Shown piece by piece: positions 16,726-23,391 of a stretch of DNA of 48,160 bases. Below the pieces are notes generated by a model. The model was given only the letters and a program-made list of their open reading frames with translations. It had not been told where the DNA came from and did no database searches. Made by a program: the position numbers and the translations under genes. Positions within the stretch are counted from its first letter, which is position 1. Each line of letters opens with the position of its first letter. Source of the stretch: an uncultured Christensenellaceae bacterium (GTDB lineage: Bacteria > Bacillota > Clostridia > Christensenellales > CAG-314); contig CAJUCX010000010.1 of the NCBI GenBank assembly GCA_910585195.1, positions 8,759 to 56,918 of the forward strand, given 5' to 3'.

Positions 16726-17220
16726 ATGAGAAGAAAAGACAGAGAAATGAATGCGGATTTTGCATTGAAAATAACGGACAAATGCGAGTGGGCAACGCTT
16801 GCGACGGTTTGCGACGGCAAGCCTTATTGTGTTCCGCTGACAATCGTGCGCATAGACGATTTTGTTTACTTCCACACCGCAAAAGAGGGGCAAAAGATAG
16901 ATTGCTTAAAAAGTTGCGCCGACGTGTGCCTTTGCTGCGTGGGCGATACAAACAGACTCAATAGCGAGTTTTCCACAGAGTATGAGTCGGCAATTATATA
17001 CGGCAAAGCGTCGGAAGTAACCGACGGGCAAGAAAAGATAACCGCGCTTAAAGCCTTGTGCCAAAGACACACGCCAAAAAATATGCCTAATTTTGACGAC
17101 GCAATAAAACAAAGTTTGTCAAGAACTGGCGTCTGGAAGATAAGCATAGACGAAATTTACGGCAAACGCAAAAAATATGACAAAGACGGCAAAGAAATGA
17201 AGTTTGGCAGAATGGAATAA
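16726..17220 (+). CDS. PNPOx-like flavin-binding family protein (NimA type)
   Basis: The 164-residue protein has the split beta-barrel pattern of the pyridoxamine-phosphate-oxidase-like family: CEWATLATVCDGKPYCVPLTIVRIDDFVYFHTAKEGQKIDCLK at residues 16-58 is typical of NimA-like proteins, which bind FMN, F420 or heme, and some of which reduce nitroimidazoles. The substrate cannot be predicted. The ATG at 16726 has AAGGGG eight bases upstream; a GTG at 16717 overlaps the ribosome site and is rejected. The C-terminus is Lys-rich (YGKRKKYDKDGKEMKFG). It is followed by a terminator and appears monocistronic. Confidence 0.75.
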   Translation: MRRKDREMNADFALKITDKCEWATLATVCDGKPYCVPLTIVRIDDFVYFHTAKEGQKIDCLKSCADVCLCCVGDTNRLNSEFSTEYESAIIYGKASEVTDGQEKITALKALCQRHTPKNMPNFDDAIKQSLSRTGVWKISIDEIYGKRKKYDKDGKEMKFGRME

Positions 17221-17228
17221 TAATGCAA

Positions 17229-17266
17229 AAACGCAAAACTTCGCTTTAATAGCGATTGCGTTTTTT
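17229..17266 (+). terminator. Terminator of the PNPOx-like gene
   Basis: AACGCAA/TTGCGTT with an inner TCGCT/AGCGA stem, followed by six T. Confidence 0.75.
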
Positions 17267-17294
17267 AATTGCGACGCAATGACACGTCGCAATC

Positions 17295-17325
17295 TTGTTT
17301 GCAAATAAGTTTTATTTGCAAACAA
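17295..17325. repeat. Perfect 14-bp inverted repeat
   Basis: TTGTTTGCAAATAA and TTATTTGCAAACAA flank GTT. There is no T-run, and it lies about 100 bp upstream of the next promoter. It could be a regulator site or a second, weaker termination hairpin. Confidence 0.6.
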
Positions 17326-17426
17326 AACAAATTGCATTTTGTATATGCAAATATATTTATGCAGATATAAAAAAGGCGAAATTACCCAAAGGTGTTTTGT
17401 CATTTATTATATAGTCTTTTGTCAAC

Positions 17427-17455
17427 TTTACATTTTGCTTATTTGGTGATAATAT
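17427..17455 (+). promoter_or_regulatory. Promoter of the two-gene membrane-protein operon
   Basis: TTTACA (17427-17432), a 17-bp spacer and TAATAT (17450-17455). Confidence 0.6.
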
Positions 17456-17483
17456 ATAAAGCGAAAATAAATAAGGGGCTTGT

Positions 17484-18296
17484 TTGTTTTTTATGTTTTT
17501 AAGAAAAACAATTTTCTACGTCAATAAAAACATTATATTTTTGCTGTTGCTTTCCATTCCTGCGGCGACGTTCTTTACCGTGGGCGGAAAGCCTTTAAGC
17601 ATAGTTGAGTTTTTTGTGGATATGTTCGGCAACATTCAAAGCGGGCAAACGGGCTATTCTTTTTATTCTATCTTTATCAACTTTTCTGTAATAGACTTTC
17701 AAAAACCGCTGCTAATTTTGTTTATGGTGCTGGGTTGGTTCTTTATGGGCATAATTTTCAGTCTGGTAGAGCGCAATATGAAATACCACACCATAAGCGT
17801 AGGAAGTTTCCGCAGTTTGTTGCTTGACGCATTGTTTATCACTTTGCCTGCGGGCATACTTTTCGTTTTTATTATAGAACTTGTCGGCGTAATCATAAGC
17901 GGATTTATCGCGTTGTTTGCTTTGTTGGGACACAGTTGGCTGTGGTTCGGTTTATCGGTAGGCACAACTGTTATTGCGTATTATATATTCATTTCCTTTA
18001 TGTCATATTTGGTGTGCTGGGTGCCTTGCATTTCAATGGAAGGGTTGAAGTTTTCTATGGCGAGCAGTTTGTCCGCAAGAATGGTTTCCAAACAGCATAC
18101 GAAAATATTTGCCACGATAGGCGTTATCGTTTTGATACAGACGGGGCTTGTGTTTGCGGTCAATCTCGCGGGCATAGTTTCCTACTTTGTGCTTTGTTTC
18201 GTGCTTAATATGCTTATGTGCATGTATCTGCCGGCATATTGTTACAATGCTTATTTCAAACTGGCAGACATTCCGCAGGGGGCGAAGAGAAGATGA
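17484..18296 (+). CDS. Polytopic membrane protein of unknown function
   Basis: The 270-residue protein has about six hydrophobic segments (about residues 15-35, 65-95, 110-145, 150-180, 210-235 and 235-258) and no recognised catalytic motif. I do not recognise the family. AAGGGG stands five bases before the TTG at 17484; an ATG at 17493 is the alternative start but is 14 bases from that site. It overlaps the next gene by four bases (ATGA), and the second product has a similar size and helix layout, so the two probably work as a pair in the membrane. Confidence 0.7.
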   Translation: MFFMFLRKTIFYVNKNIIFLLLLSIPAATFFTVGGKPLSIVEFFVDMFGNIQSGQTGYSFYSIFINFSVIDFQKPLLILFMVLGWFFMGIIFSLVERNMKYHTISVGSFRSLLLDALFITLPAGILFVFIIELVGVIISGFIALFALLGHSWLWFGLSVGTTVIAYYIFISFMSYLVCWVPCISMEGLKFSMASSLSARMVSKQHTKIFATIGVIVLIQTGLVFAVNLAGIVSYFVLCFVLNMLMCMYLPAYCYNAYFKLADIPQGAKRR

Positions 18297-19279
18297 AGAT
18301 AAAAAATGCCTTTCAGATATTTTTCAAAAACTATAATTTGGTGCTTAAAGTTGCATTGACGCAGCTTATTATCATTGCAATATTTATCGGTTTGGGCTCT
18401 TTGCTCATAAACGATATGGTTGTTGACGTGTCCACAGGACTCGTACAATACGGAGTCGTTGACAACGTAGACGCTTTGATAGGCGAAATTTTGTCAGGCG
18501 ATTTCAGTGCGGAAAGGTTTATTGCTTTGTTTACGGAACTTCGTCAAAGCATACAGATATGGAGTGCCGACGTAGACTTTTTCTATCAAAAACTTACCTT
18601 GTCGGGCTTTTTGGTATTTGTGGCGTTTATGCTGCTTACCTATTGCTTAAATTTTTATACTGTGCCGTTCAATCAAAACGTAAGCGACTTTATGTCAACT
18701 TCGGCAAAGATTCCGTTTTTTTGGAGATTTTTCAAAAGTTTCGGTATTTCGGCAAAAACTCAACTGCTTTATATTGCAATTCCGTTTTTGCTCGATATAT
18801 TTATTCTATTCGGCATATTGGGACTTTACACGACTTTGCTGTCCATACTCGGTTTGTGGGGGCTTATCATTGCCGCGTTGCTGCTGCTGGTTATGATTTC
18901 TCTGCGCAAGACGCTGTTTGCCTTTTGGATACCTGCAATGGTTATAAACGAAATGCCTGTTCGTGCATCGTTAAGAGAAGGCGTCAAAACCGTTACTGAC
19001 GGGTTCGGCAGAGTTTTTTGGCGTATATTGTTGGTAACTCTCTTTACCTATTCACTCATTGCGGTATTGTTGTTCGGTATGGTCAATTTAATTATGCTTA
19101 TCGTCGTGATGTTTTTGGTTTTGCATAACGAGTTGTTCGTTTCCACTGTGTGTATGGTCGAGTATTACAGACAAAGCAACTTCGGCTATTATATAGACAA
19201 AATGAAGGCTGTGGACGGCGACGGTCAAACAACGGTCAATATAGAAATTCCGGACATAGACGAAGAAGATTATTTTTAA
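18293..19279 (+). CDS. Polytopic membrane protein, partner of the preceding gene
   Basis: The 328-residue protein starts at the ATG at 18293, inside the ATGA overlap with the upstream stop. It has about six hydrophobic segments. Between the last two groups is a basic, amphipathic stretch (VRASLREGVKTVTDGFGRVFWRILL) followed by a long hydrophobic pair, a layout also seen in the upstream protein (ASSLSARMVSKQHTKIFATIG then hydrophobic). The C-terminus is acidic (DIDEEDYF). The similar plan suggests distant paralogues. No family or function is recognised. No terminator is visible before the T-box promoter at 19374. Confidence 0.7.
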   Translation: MKIKNAFQIFFKNYNLVLKVALTQLIIIAIFIGLGSLLINDMVVDVSTGLVQYGVVDNVDALIGEILSGDFSAERFIALFTELRQSIQIWSADVDFFYQKLTLSGFLVFVAFMLLTYCLNFYTVPFNQNVSDFMSTSAKIPFFWRFFKSFGISAKTQLLYIAIPFLLDIFILFGILGLYTTLLSILGLWGLIIAALLLLVMISLRKTLFAFWIPAMVINEMPVRASLREGVKTVTDGFGRVFWRILLVTLFTYSLIAVLLFGMVNLIMLIVVMFLVLHNELFVSTVCMVEYYRQSNFGYYIDKMKAVDGDGQTTVNIEIPDIDEEDYF

Positions 19280-19373
19280 TTAAGTTTGCAGTATATTCAA
19301 CAACTGCAAAATTGTCGCGTTTTTGAATTTTCGTGCAACTCTAAAATTCAAATACAAACTCTAAAAATTGTTA

Positions 19374-19401
19374 TTGACATATACAACAGATATGTTATAA
19401 A
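19374..19401 (+). promoter_or_regulatory. Promoter of the T-box leader
   Basis: TTGACA (19374-19379), a 16-bp spacer and TATAAA (19396-19401). The start is near 19408. Confidence 0.75.
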
Positions 19402-19419
19402 ATGTTTTTGTCAAAGACT

Positions 19420-19674
19420 TTGAAGGTGAGAGTACCTTATCGTGTCGTTTGCAGAGAGTGTCCGGTCGGTGCAAGGACATGACGGCAGTTGAGGGAATAC
19501 ACACCCGAGTCTCTCACCGAAACTTATTGCGGTAGGCTGAGACGGTTTGCGCCCGTTATAGCGGTTGAGTAATTTTACTCGTCAAGGTCTGTGCCGTGAG
19601 GTATAGATAAATTGAGGTGGTAACACGGGTTGTTCGGCGCTCGTCCTCTTGTTATTAAGGGGGCGGCTTTTTTT
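19420..19674 (+). ncRNA. T-box leader, predicted tyrosine (UAC) specifier
   Basis: The stem I base is GGTGAGAG (19425-19432) with CTCTCACC (19511-19518). Inside are an AGTA loop-E element, the distal CCGGTCGGTGCAAGGACA region, and the specifier loop GAATAC (19495-19500), giving codon TAC for tyrosine. The T-box bulge sequence AGGTGGTAACACGGGT is at 19615-19630. The terminator is CTCGTCCTCTT (19640-19650) with AAGGGGGCGG (19657-19666), then seven T. By family, uncharged tRNA-Tyr stabilises the antiterminator, so the downstream lyase gene should be on when tyrosine is scarce. Specifier assignment is by the GAA-plus-codon rule. Confidence 0.88.
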
Positions 19675-19720
19675 ACGCCTCGTATACAAAAGCCTAAAAT
19701 AATTTTTTGGAGATAGACAA

Positions 19721-21166
19721 ATGGCAAACGTAAAATTTTTCAACGGTGAAAATATTCCTTTGGAAATGCACAAGGTTCGTATCGTGCAAAAACTAAACCT
19801 TTTGCCGGTAGAGCAAAGGCTTAAATGCATTGCGGAAGCAGGAAACAACACCTTTTTGCTTCAAAACAAAGACGTATATATGGATATGCTTACCGACAGC
19901 GGTGTAAATGCAATGAGCGACAATCAGTTGGCGGCAATGATGGTGGCTGACGACAGTTATGCGGGCAGCGCGACTTACGCTAAGTTGGAAAATAAGGTAA
20001 ACGAAATTTTCGGCACAAAATATTTTCTTCCTGCGCACCAAGGCAGAGCCTGCGAAAATATCTTGGCAATGACGTTTGTAAAAGCAGGGGACGTCGTGCC
20101 TATGAATTTTCACTTTACCACGCCTAAGGCGCATATCACAAGGCTCGGCGGCAGAGTTGAAGAATTGTTGATTGACGAAGGCTTAAACCTTACAAGCGCA
20201 CATCCGTTTAAGGGCAACTTCGACCTGAATAAGTTGGAAAAATGCCTCAAAGAAAATAAGGGCAAAGTTCCTTTCGTGCGTATGGAAGCAGGCACAAACC
20301 TCATCGGCGGGCAACCTTTTGAACTTGCAAATGCAAAAGCAGTTTGTGCTTTGGCAAAAAAATACGGCGTAATGACTGTGCTTGACGCAAGTTTGTGGCA
20401 GGACAATTTGTATTTTATTAAGCAAAGAGAGGCGGCTTGCAAAGATATGACTTTAAGAGAAATTACTTTGGAAGTTGCAAAAGGCTTTGATATTATTTAT
20501 TTTTCCGGCAGAAAACTCGGCTTTGCGCGCGGCGGCGGTATCTGTATGAGAGATAAAGCATTGTGCGAAAAGATGAAAGAACTTATACCGCTGTTTGAAG
20601 GATTTTTGACTTACGGAGGTATGAGCGTAAGAGAAATGGAAGCAATGACGGTAGGTCTTGACGAAACTATGGACGAGGACGTTATTTCTCAAGCACCTCA
20701 GTTTATAAAATATATGGTAGAAGAATTTCAAAAAGCAGGCGTACCTGTGGTTACTCCTGCCGGCGGTTTGGGTTGCCATATCGATGCAAGCAGATTTATT
20801 CCGCAAGTGCCGCAAAACGAATATCCTGCAGGTTCTCTCGCGTGTGCTGCGTATATAGCCGGCGGAATCCGCGGTATGGAACGCGGCACCATTTCGGAAG
20901 AACGCGAACCCGACGGAAGCGAGCGTATGGCTGCAATGGAATTGCTGCGTCTTGCGGCACCTAGAAGGGTTTACACGCTTTCGCAAGTCAAATACGTAAT
21001 CGACCGTATAACTTGGCTCTATCAAAACAGAGATTTGGTTGGCGGTCTTAAATTTACGGAAGAACCTAAGGTGCTTCGTTTCTTCTTCGGCAGACTTGCA
21101 CCTACAAGCGACTGGCAAGAAAAACTCGCCGCAAAATTCCGCAAAGACTTCGGCGACAGTCTGTAA
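19721..21166 (+). CDS. Beta-eliminating lyase, tyrosine phenol-lyase-like
   Basis: The 481-residue fold-type I PLP enzyme is colinear with tyrosine phenol-lyase and tryptophanase. It shows AGNNTFLLQNKDVYMDMLTDSG, YAGSATYAKLE, HQGRA (R109), GGQPFELAN, Asp222 in VLDASLW, the PLP Lys265 in FSGRKLG, and RLAAPRRVYT with the substrate-carboxylate Arg. IRGMERGTIS keeps the Arg that marks tyrosine phenol-lyase (Ile in tryptophanase). Two active-site positions differ: Leu225 stands where these enzymes have Arg217, and GGHA is replaced by GGLGCH. The classical reaction is reversible tyrosine to phenol, pyruvate and ammonia. Control by a tyrosine T-box suggests another or reverse role. GGAG lies upstream of the ATG. 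Confidence 0.85.
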   Translation: MANVKFFNGENIPLEMHKVRIVQKLNLLPVEQRLKCIAEAGNNTFLLQNKDVYMDMLTDSGVNAMSDNQLAAMMVADDSYAGSATYAKLENKVNEIFGTKYFLPAHQGRACENILAMTFVKAGDVVPMNFHFTTPKAHITRLGGRVEELLIDEGLNLTSAHPFKGNFDLNKLEKCLKENKGKVPFVRMEAGTNLIGGQPFELANAKAVCALAKKYGVMTVLDASLWQDNLYFIKQREAACKDMTLREITLEVAKGFDIIYFSGRKLGFARGGGICMRDKALCEKMKELIPLFEGFLTYGGMSVREMEAMTVGLDETMDEDVISQAPQFIKYMVEEFQKAGVPVVTPAGGLGCHIDASRFIPQVPQNEYPAGSLACAAYIAGGIRGMERGTISEEREPDGSERMAAMELLRLAAPRRVYTLSQVKYVIDRITWLYQNRDLVGGLKFTEEPKVLRFFFGRLAPTSDWQEKLAAKFRKDFGDSL

Positions 21167-21250
21167 TAATTTTAATGACTACTGCGCATAAAAAATTATT
21201 TTACAACTTAAAAACTTAAACTAAATATTACGGTAAATAAAATTATCTTT

Positions 21251-21289
21251 ATTCCAACGCCCGATTGTTATGCAATCGGGCGTTGGAAT
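21251..21289. terminator. 17-bp perfect hairpin after the lyase gene
   Basis: ATTCCAACGCCCGATTG and CAATCGGGCGTTGGAAT flank TTATG. The T-run is short (ATTT), but the stem is very stable. It probably ends the T-box transcript. Confidence 0.65.
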
Positions 21290-21327
21290 ATTTGCAAATT
21301 TTAAGTATAATTTTTTCAAAAATTTGC

Positions 21328-21356
21328 TTGCGAAAAACTTCAAAATTTTTTATAAT
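21328..21356 (+). promoter_or_regulatory. Promoter upstream of the DUF2798-like gene
   Basis: TTGCGA (21328-21333), a 17-bp spacer and TATAAT (21351-21356). The predicted start is near 21363. Confidence 0.6.
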
Positions 21357-21379
21357 AATACAGTAATTTAATATTCACT

Positions 21380-21428
21380 GCGTAAAATGGTTCAGCGTGA
21401 AGTTGCAAAAACTTTACGCTGTTTTTTT
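21380..21428 (+). terminator. Leader terminator with possible antiterminator
   Basis: CAGCGTGAAGTT (21393-21404) pairs with AACTTTACGCTG (21410-21421), followed by seven T. GCGTAAA (21380-21386) could instead pair with TTTACGC (21413-21419), a possible alternative fold. It lies between a promoter and the AAGGGGG ribosome site at 21436-21442, as an attenuator would. Confidence 0.6.
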
Positions 21429-21447
21429 GCGCAAAAAGGGGGTTTAT

Positions 21448-21947
21448 ATGGAGTTTTACAACAAATTACCGCGCAAAAAAAAGAGTTTGCTTTGTTTATT
21501 GCAATTATATCAATCATATCCGTAAACATTATTGCGCCGCTTATTACTTGTTTCGAGTTTGGTTTTGCTTTGGAGGTGTGGGACGACGTCCTCACGGTTT
21601 TGCCGTTTATTTGGCTTAGCGTTGTCGCGCTTGTGATAATTACTTACAATCCTGCCGGTTGGCTTACGCGCAAAATCGTAAAGGAAGACGACAGTTTCAA
21701 TGCGCAGATATTAGCCAACATAATTTGCACCGTGTTTTTAATGTCGGTTTTTCTTACGGTAATAGGTACGTGGATTGGCAGCAGACAAATTTCTTGGGAG
21801 CTTATAATATACTTTTTCCACAAATGGCCGCGCAACTTTGCAATTTCCTTTGCGGTTGAGGCGTTGATAGCGCAACCTATCGCAAGACTGGTAATTTTGC
21901 TTATACATAAGCGAATAGACAAAAAGAACACAACGGAGCAAGTATAA
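21448..21947 (+). pseudogene. DUF2798-like four-helix membrane protein, frame interrupted at an A8 run
   Basis: A start with an ideal ribosome site (AAGGGGG, five bases, ATG at 21448) encodes MEFYNKLPRKKK, but that frame soon stops. The frame that runs to 21947 encodes the body: EFALFIAIISIISVNIIAPL, LPFIWLSVVALVII, a third segment around IICTVFLMSVFLTVIGTWIG, and RNFAISFAVEALIAQPIARL, which resembles DUF2798. The two join exactly if the eight-A run at 21475-21482 had nine A. The long frame also reads upstream to an ATG at 21387, but that stretch is a terminator hairpin. Either one A was lost (mutation or sequencing error), or transcriptional slippage restores the frame. Function is unknown. 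Confidence 0.65.
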
Positions 21948-22161
21948 AAAGTCGTTAAAATAAGGGGCGAAGTTTATTTATTATAAAATGCTTAAAAATG
22001 TCAACGCGTGTAACGTGTGCTTAAAAATTTCAAGTAAATAAATTTTACGTAACTATGGTTGAAGTTAAAGCATTTACAAATATAAAATAACAAATTTCTG
22101 TACACAGATTTAACAAGAAAATAATTTAGTGTTAAAATTTTTTTGAAAACGGCAATTTTAT
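21948..22161. other. AT-rich intergenic stretch, no gene seen
   Basis: No ORF, terminator or RNA motif is supported here. The tRNA-Glu promoter follows. Confidence 0.5.
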
Positions 22162-22190
22162 TTGAGTTTTTTTATAAAAGATGTTAATAT
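22162..22190 (+). promoter_or_regulatory. Promoter of tRNA-Glu
   Basis: TTGAGT (22162-22167), a 17-bp spacer and TAATAT (22185-22190), 18 bp before the tRNA. Confidence 0.6.
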
Positions 22191-22207
22191 ATTGCGGTAA
22201 CAGAAGA

Positions 22208-22283
22208 TGCCCTCATGGTCAAGCGGTTAAGACGTAGCCCTCTCAAGGCTGAATCAGGGGTTCGATTCCCCTTGGGGGTACCA
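22208..22283 (+). tRNA. tRNA-Glu (CTC)
   Basis: This is a 76-nt cloverleaf with encoded CCA. TGCCCTC pairs with GGGGGTA in the acceptor stem, the anticodon arm is TAGCC-CTCTCAA-GGCTG, and the T arm contains GGTTCGATTCC. The anticodon CTC reads GAG. Confidence 0.93.
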
Positions 22284-22285
22284 TT

Positions 22286-22312
22286 GCCGGACGAACGTCC
22301 GGCTTTTCTTTT
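22286..22312 (+). terminator. Terminator of tRNA-Glu
   Basis: GCCGGACG pairs with CGTCCGGC, followed by TTTTCTTTTT. Confidence 0.85.
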
Positions 22313-22424
22313 TGTTTGGAAATCTTACTTTACGAAATCGATTGTAACGCGTAACGATAATGTGTCGATTGTAGAAAGGTTTTTATATCTAAAAAATTTT
22401 AGGCAAACGAATTATCTCAAACTT

Positions 22425-22453
22425 TTGATTTTTATTTGAAAATTTGCTATGCT
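22425..22453 (+). promoter_or_regulatory. Possible promoter of the cysteine hydrolase gene
   Basis: TTGATT (22425-22430), a 17-bp spacer and TGC-TATGCT, an extended -10 at 22448-22453. Confidence 0.4.
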
Positions 22454-22486
22454 GTAATTACAAATATAAATAAAACGGAGAATAAT

Positions 22487-22975
22487 ATGCAAAACAAGGC
22501 GCTTGTCGTTATCGACATACAAAACGACATCACAAAAAATTATAAAGAAATCATCGGTAACGTTAACTCCGCCATAGACCGGGCTGTGGCTAATAATATG
22601 CACGTTGTTTATATTAAGCACAACAATTTGTCGGCGGGGACAAGAACTTTTAAGCCTAACACTCGCGGCGAAGAATTGGTTGCTGATATGAAAATCGTCT
22701 CCGAAAATATTTTTACAAAAACCAAAGGCAACGCGCTGACAAGCGAAGAATTTGCCGCTTTTATAAGCGAAAACGGAATAAACGAATTTTATATAGCAGG
22801 CGCCGACGCCGTAGCCTGCGTAAAATCAACTTGTTATAATATGGCAAAAGAAGGGTATGCCGTTTGCGTGCTGTCCGATTGCATTACAAGTTATGACAAG
22901 CGCAAGATTGACGAAATGTTGCAATACTATGCAAGCAAGGGTTGCAGCGTCAAGAAACTCAGTGAAGTAATGTAA
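22487..22975 (+). CDS. Isochorismatase-like cysteine hydrolase
   Basis: The 162-residue protein has the three catalytic blocks of the family: Asp in ALVVIDIQND (residues 5-14), a Lys in FTKTKGNAL (about 81-89), and the nucleophilic Cys in GADAVACVKSTCYNMAKEGY (about 107-126). Members hydrolyse isochorismate, nicotinamide or other amides, and the substrate here is open. The ATG at 22487 has CGGAG eight bases upstream; earlier in-frame starts have none. Length is normal for the smallest members. Two hairpins follow before the 6S RNA promoter. Confidence 0.82.
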   Translation: MQNKALVVIDIQNDITKNYKEIIGNVNSAIDRAVANNMHVVYIKHNNLSAGTRTFKPNTRGEELVADMKIVSENIFTKTKGNALTSEEFAAFISENGINEFYIAGADAVACVKSTCYNMAKEGYAVCVLSDCITSYDKRKIDEMLQYYASKGCSVKKLSEVM

Positions 22976-22990
22976 AATAAGTATAAATTC

Positions 22991-23029
22991 TAAAAGTCGA
23001 CAGAAAATAAAGTTTCGTCGACTTTTATT
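22991..23029 (+). terminator. Terminator of the cysteine hydrolase gene
   Basis: TAAAAGTCGAC pairs with GTCGACTTTTA. Confidence 0.75.
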
Positions 23030-23037
23030 GTTGTGTT

Positions 23038-23089
23038 GAGACGATAGAAATCCAAACAACGGTAAAAGTAGTTGGATTTCTACCGTCTT
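23038..23089. terminator. Second long hairpin before the 6S promoter
   Basis: GAGACG plus TAGAAATCCAA pairs with TTGGATTTCTA plus CGTCTT, with one mismatch and a loop of about 16 bases. AATTATTTT follows. Probably a backup terminator insulating the 6S gene. Confidence 0.5.
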
Positions 23090-23160
23090 AATTATTTTAG
23101 ATGTTTTGGACTTTTATTTCTATACAGTTTTTTGTCAAATATAATTTATCAAAATTGCTA

Positions 23161-23189
23161 TTGCCAAAACAAATATTTGCATATATAAT
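23161..23189 (+). promoter_or_regulatory. Promoter of 6S RNA
   Basis: TTGCCA (23161-23166), a 17-bp spacer and a perfect TATAAT (23184-23189), which places +1 at about 23196, the 5' base of the closing stem. Confidence 0.8.
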
Positions 23190-23195
23190 AAATAT

Positions 23196-23372
23196 GTCCT
23201 ATGTATATCGGCACGTGCGTCAACCACATTTATTAAAAGGGAGAGCGGAGTCCGTTGCATAGATGTCATGCCGGTGTCGTTATCGATACAGTGCGGAAGC
23301 CGAACGGAAGACAGAAGTGCAGGCAGTTCACCCACCTGCTAAGGCAGGTTGAATGCAGCCGGCATAGGATTT
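23196..23372 (+). ncRNA. ssrS: 6S RNA
   Basis: About 177 nt. The closing stem is TCCTATG (23197-23203) with CATAGGA (23363-23369), continued by CGGC/GCCG across an internal loop. On the 3' side of the expected central bubble, TTCACCC, a small ACCTGC-TAAG-GCAGGT hairpin (23334-23349) and TTGAATGCAGCCGGCATAGG follow the same order as E. coli 6S (TTCACC, hairpin, GGTTACAGCCTGCGGCGGCAT). A perfect promoter starts it and a T-run ends it. 6S RNA mimics open promoter DNA and sequesters RNA polymerase in slow growth. The identification rests on sequence pattern and fold, not on a covariance search. Confidence 0.75.
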
Positions 23373-23391
23373 TTTATTTATTGGAGACGTT

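Noticed and set aside
19721..21166. Calling the lyase a tryptophanase (tnaA)
   Set aside because: MERG carries the Arg of tyrosine phenol-lyase where tryptophanase has Ile, and the leader specifier is a tyrosine codon; no TnaC-like leader peptide is seen.
21387..21447. Upstream ATG as the true start of the DUF2798-like gene
   Set aside because: This stretch is the arm, loop and T-run of a strong terminator hairpin and lacks a ribosome site; the ATG at 21448 has an ideal one.
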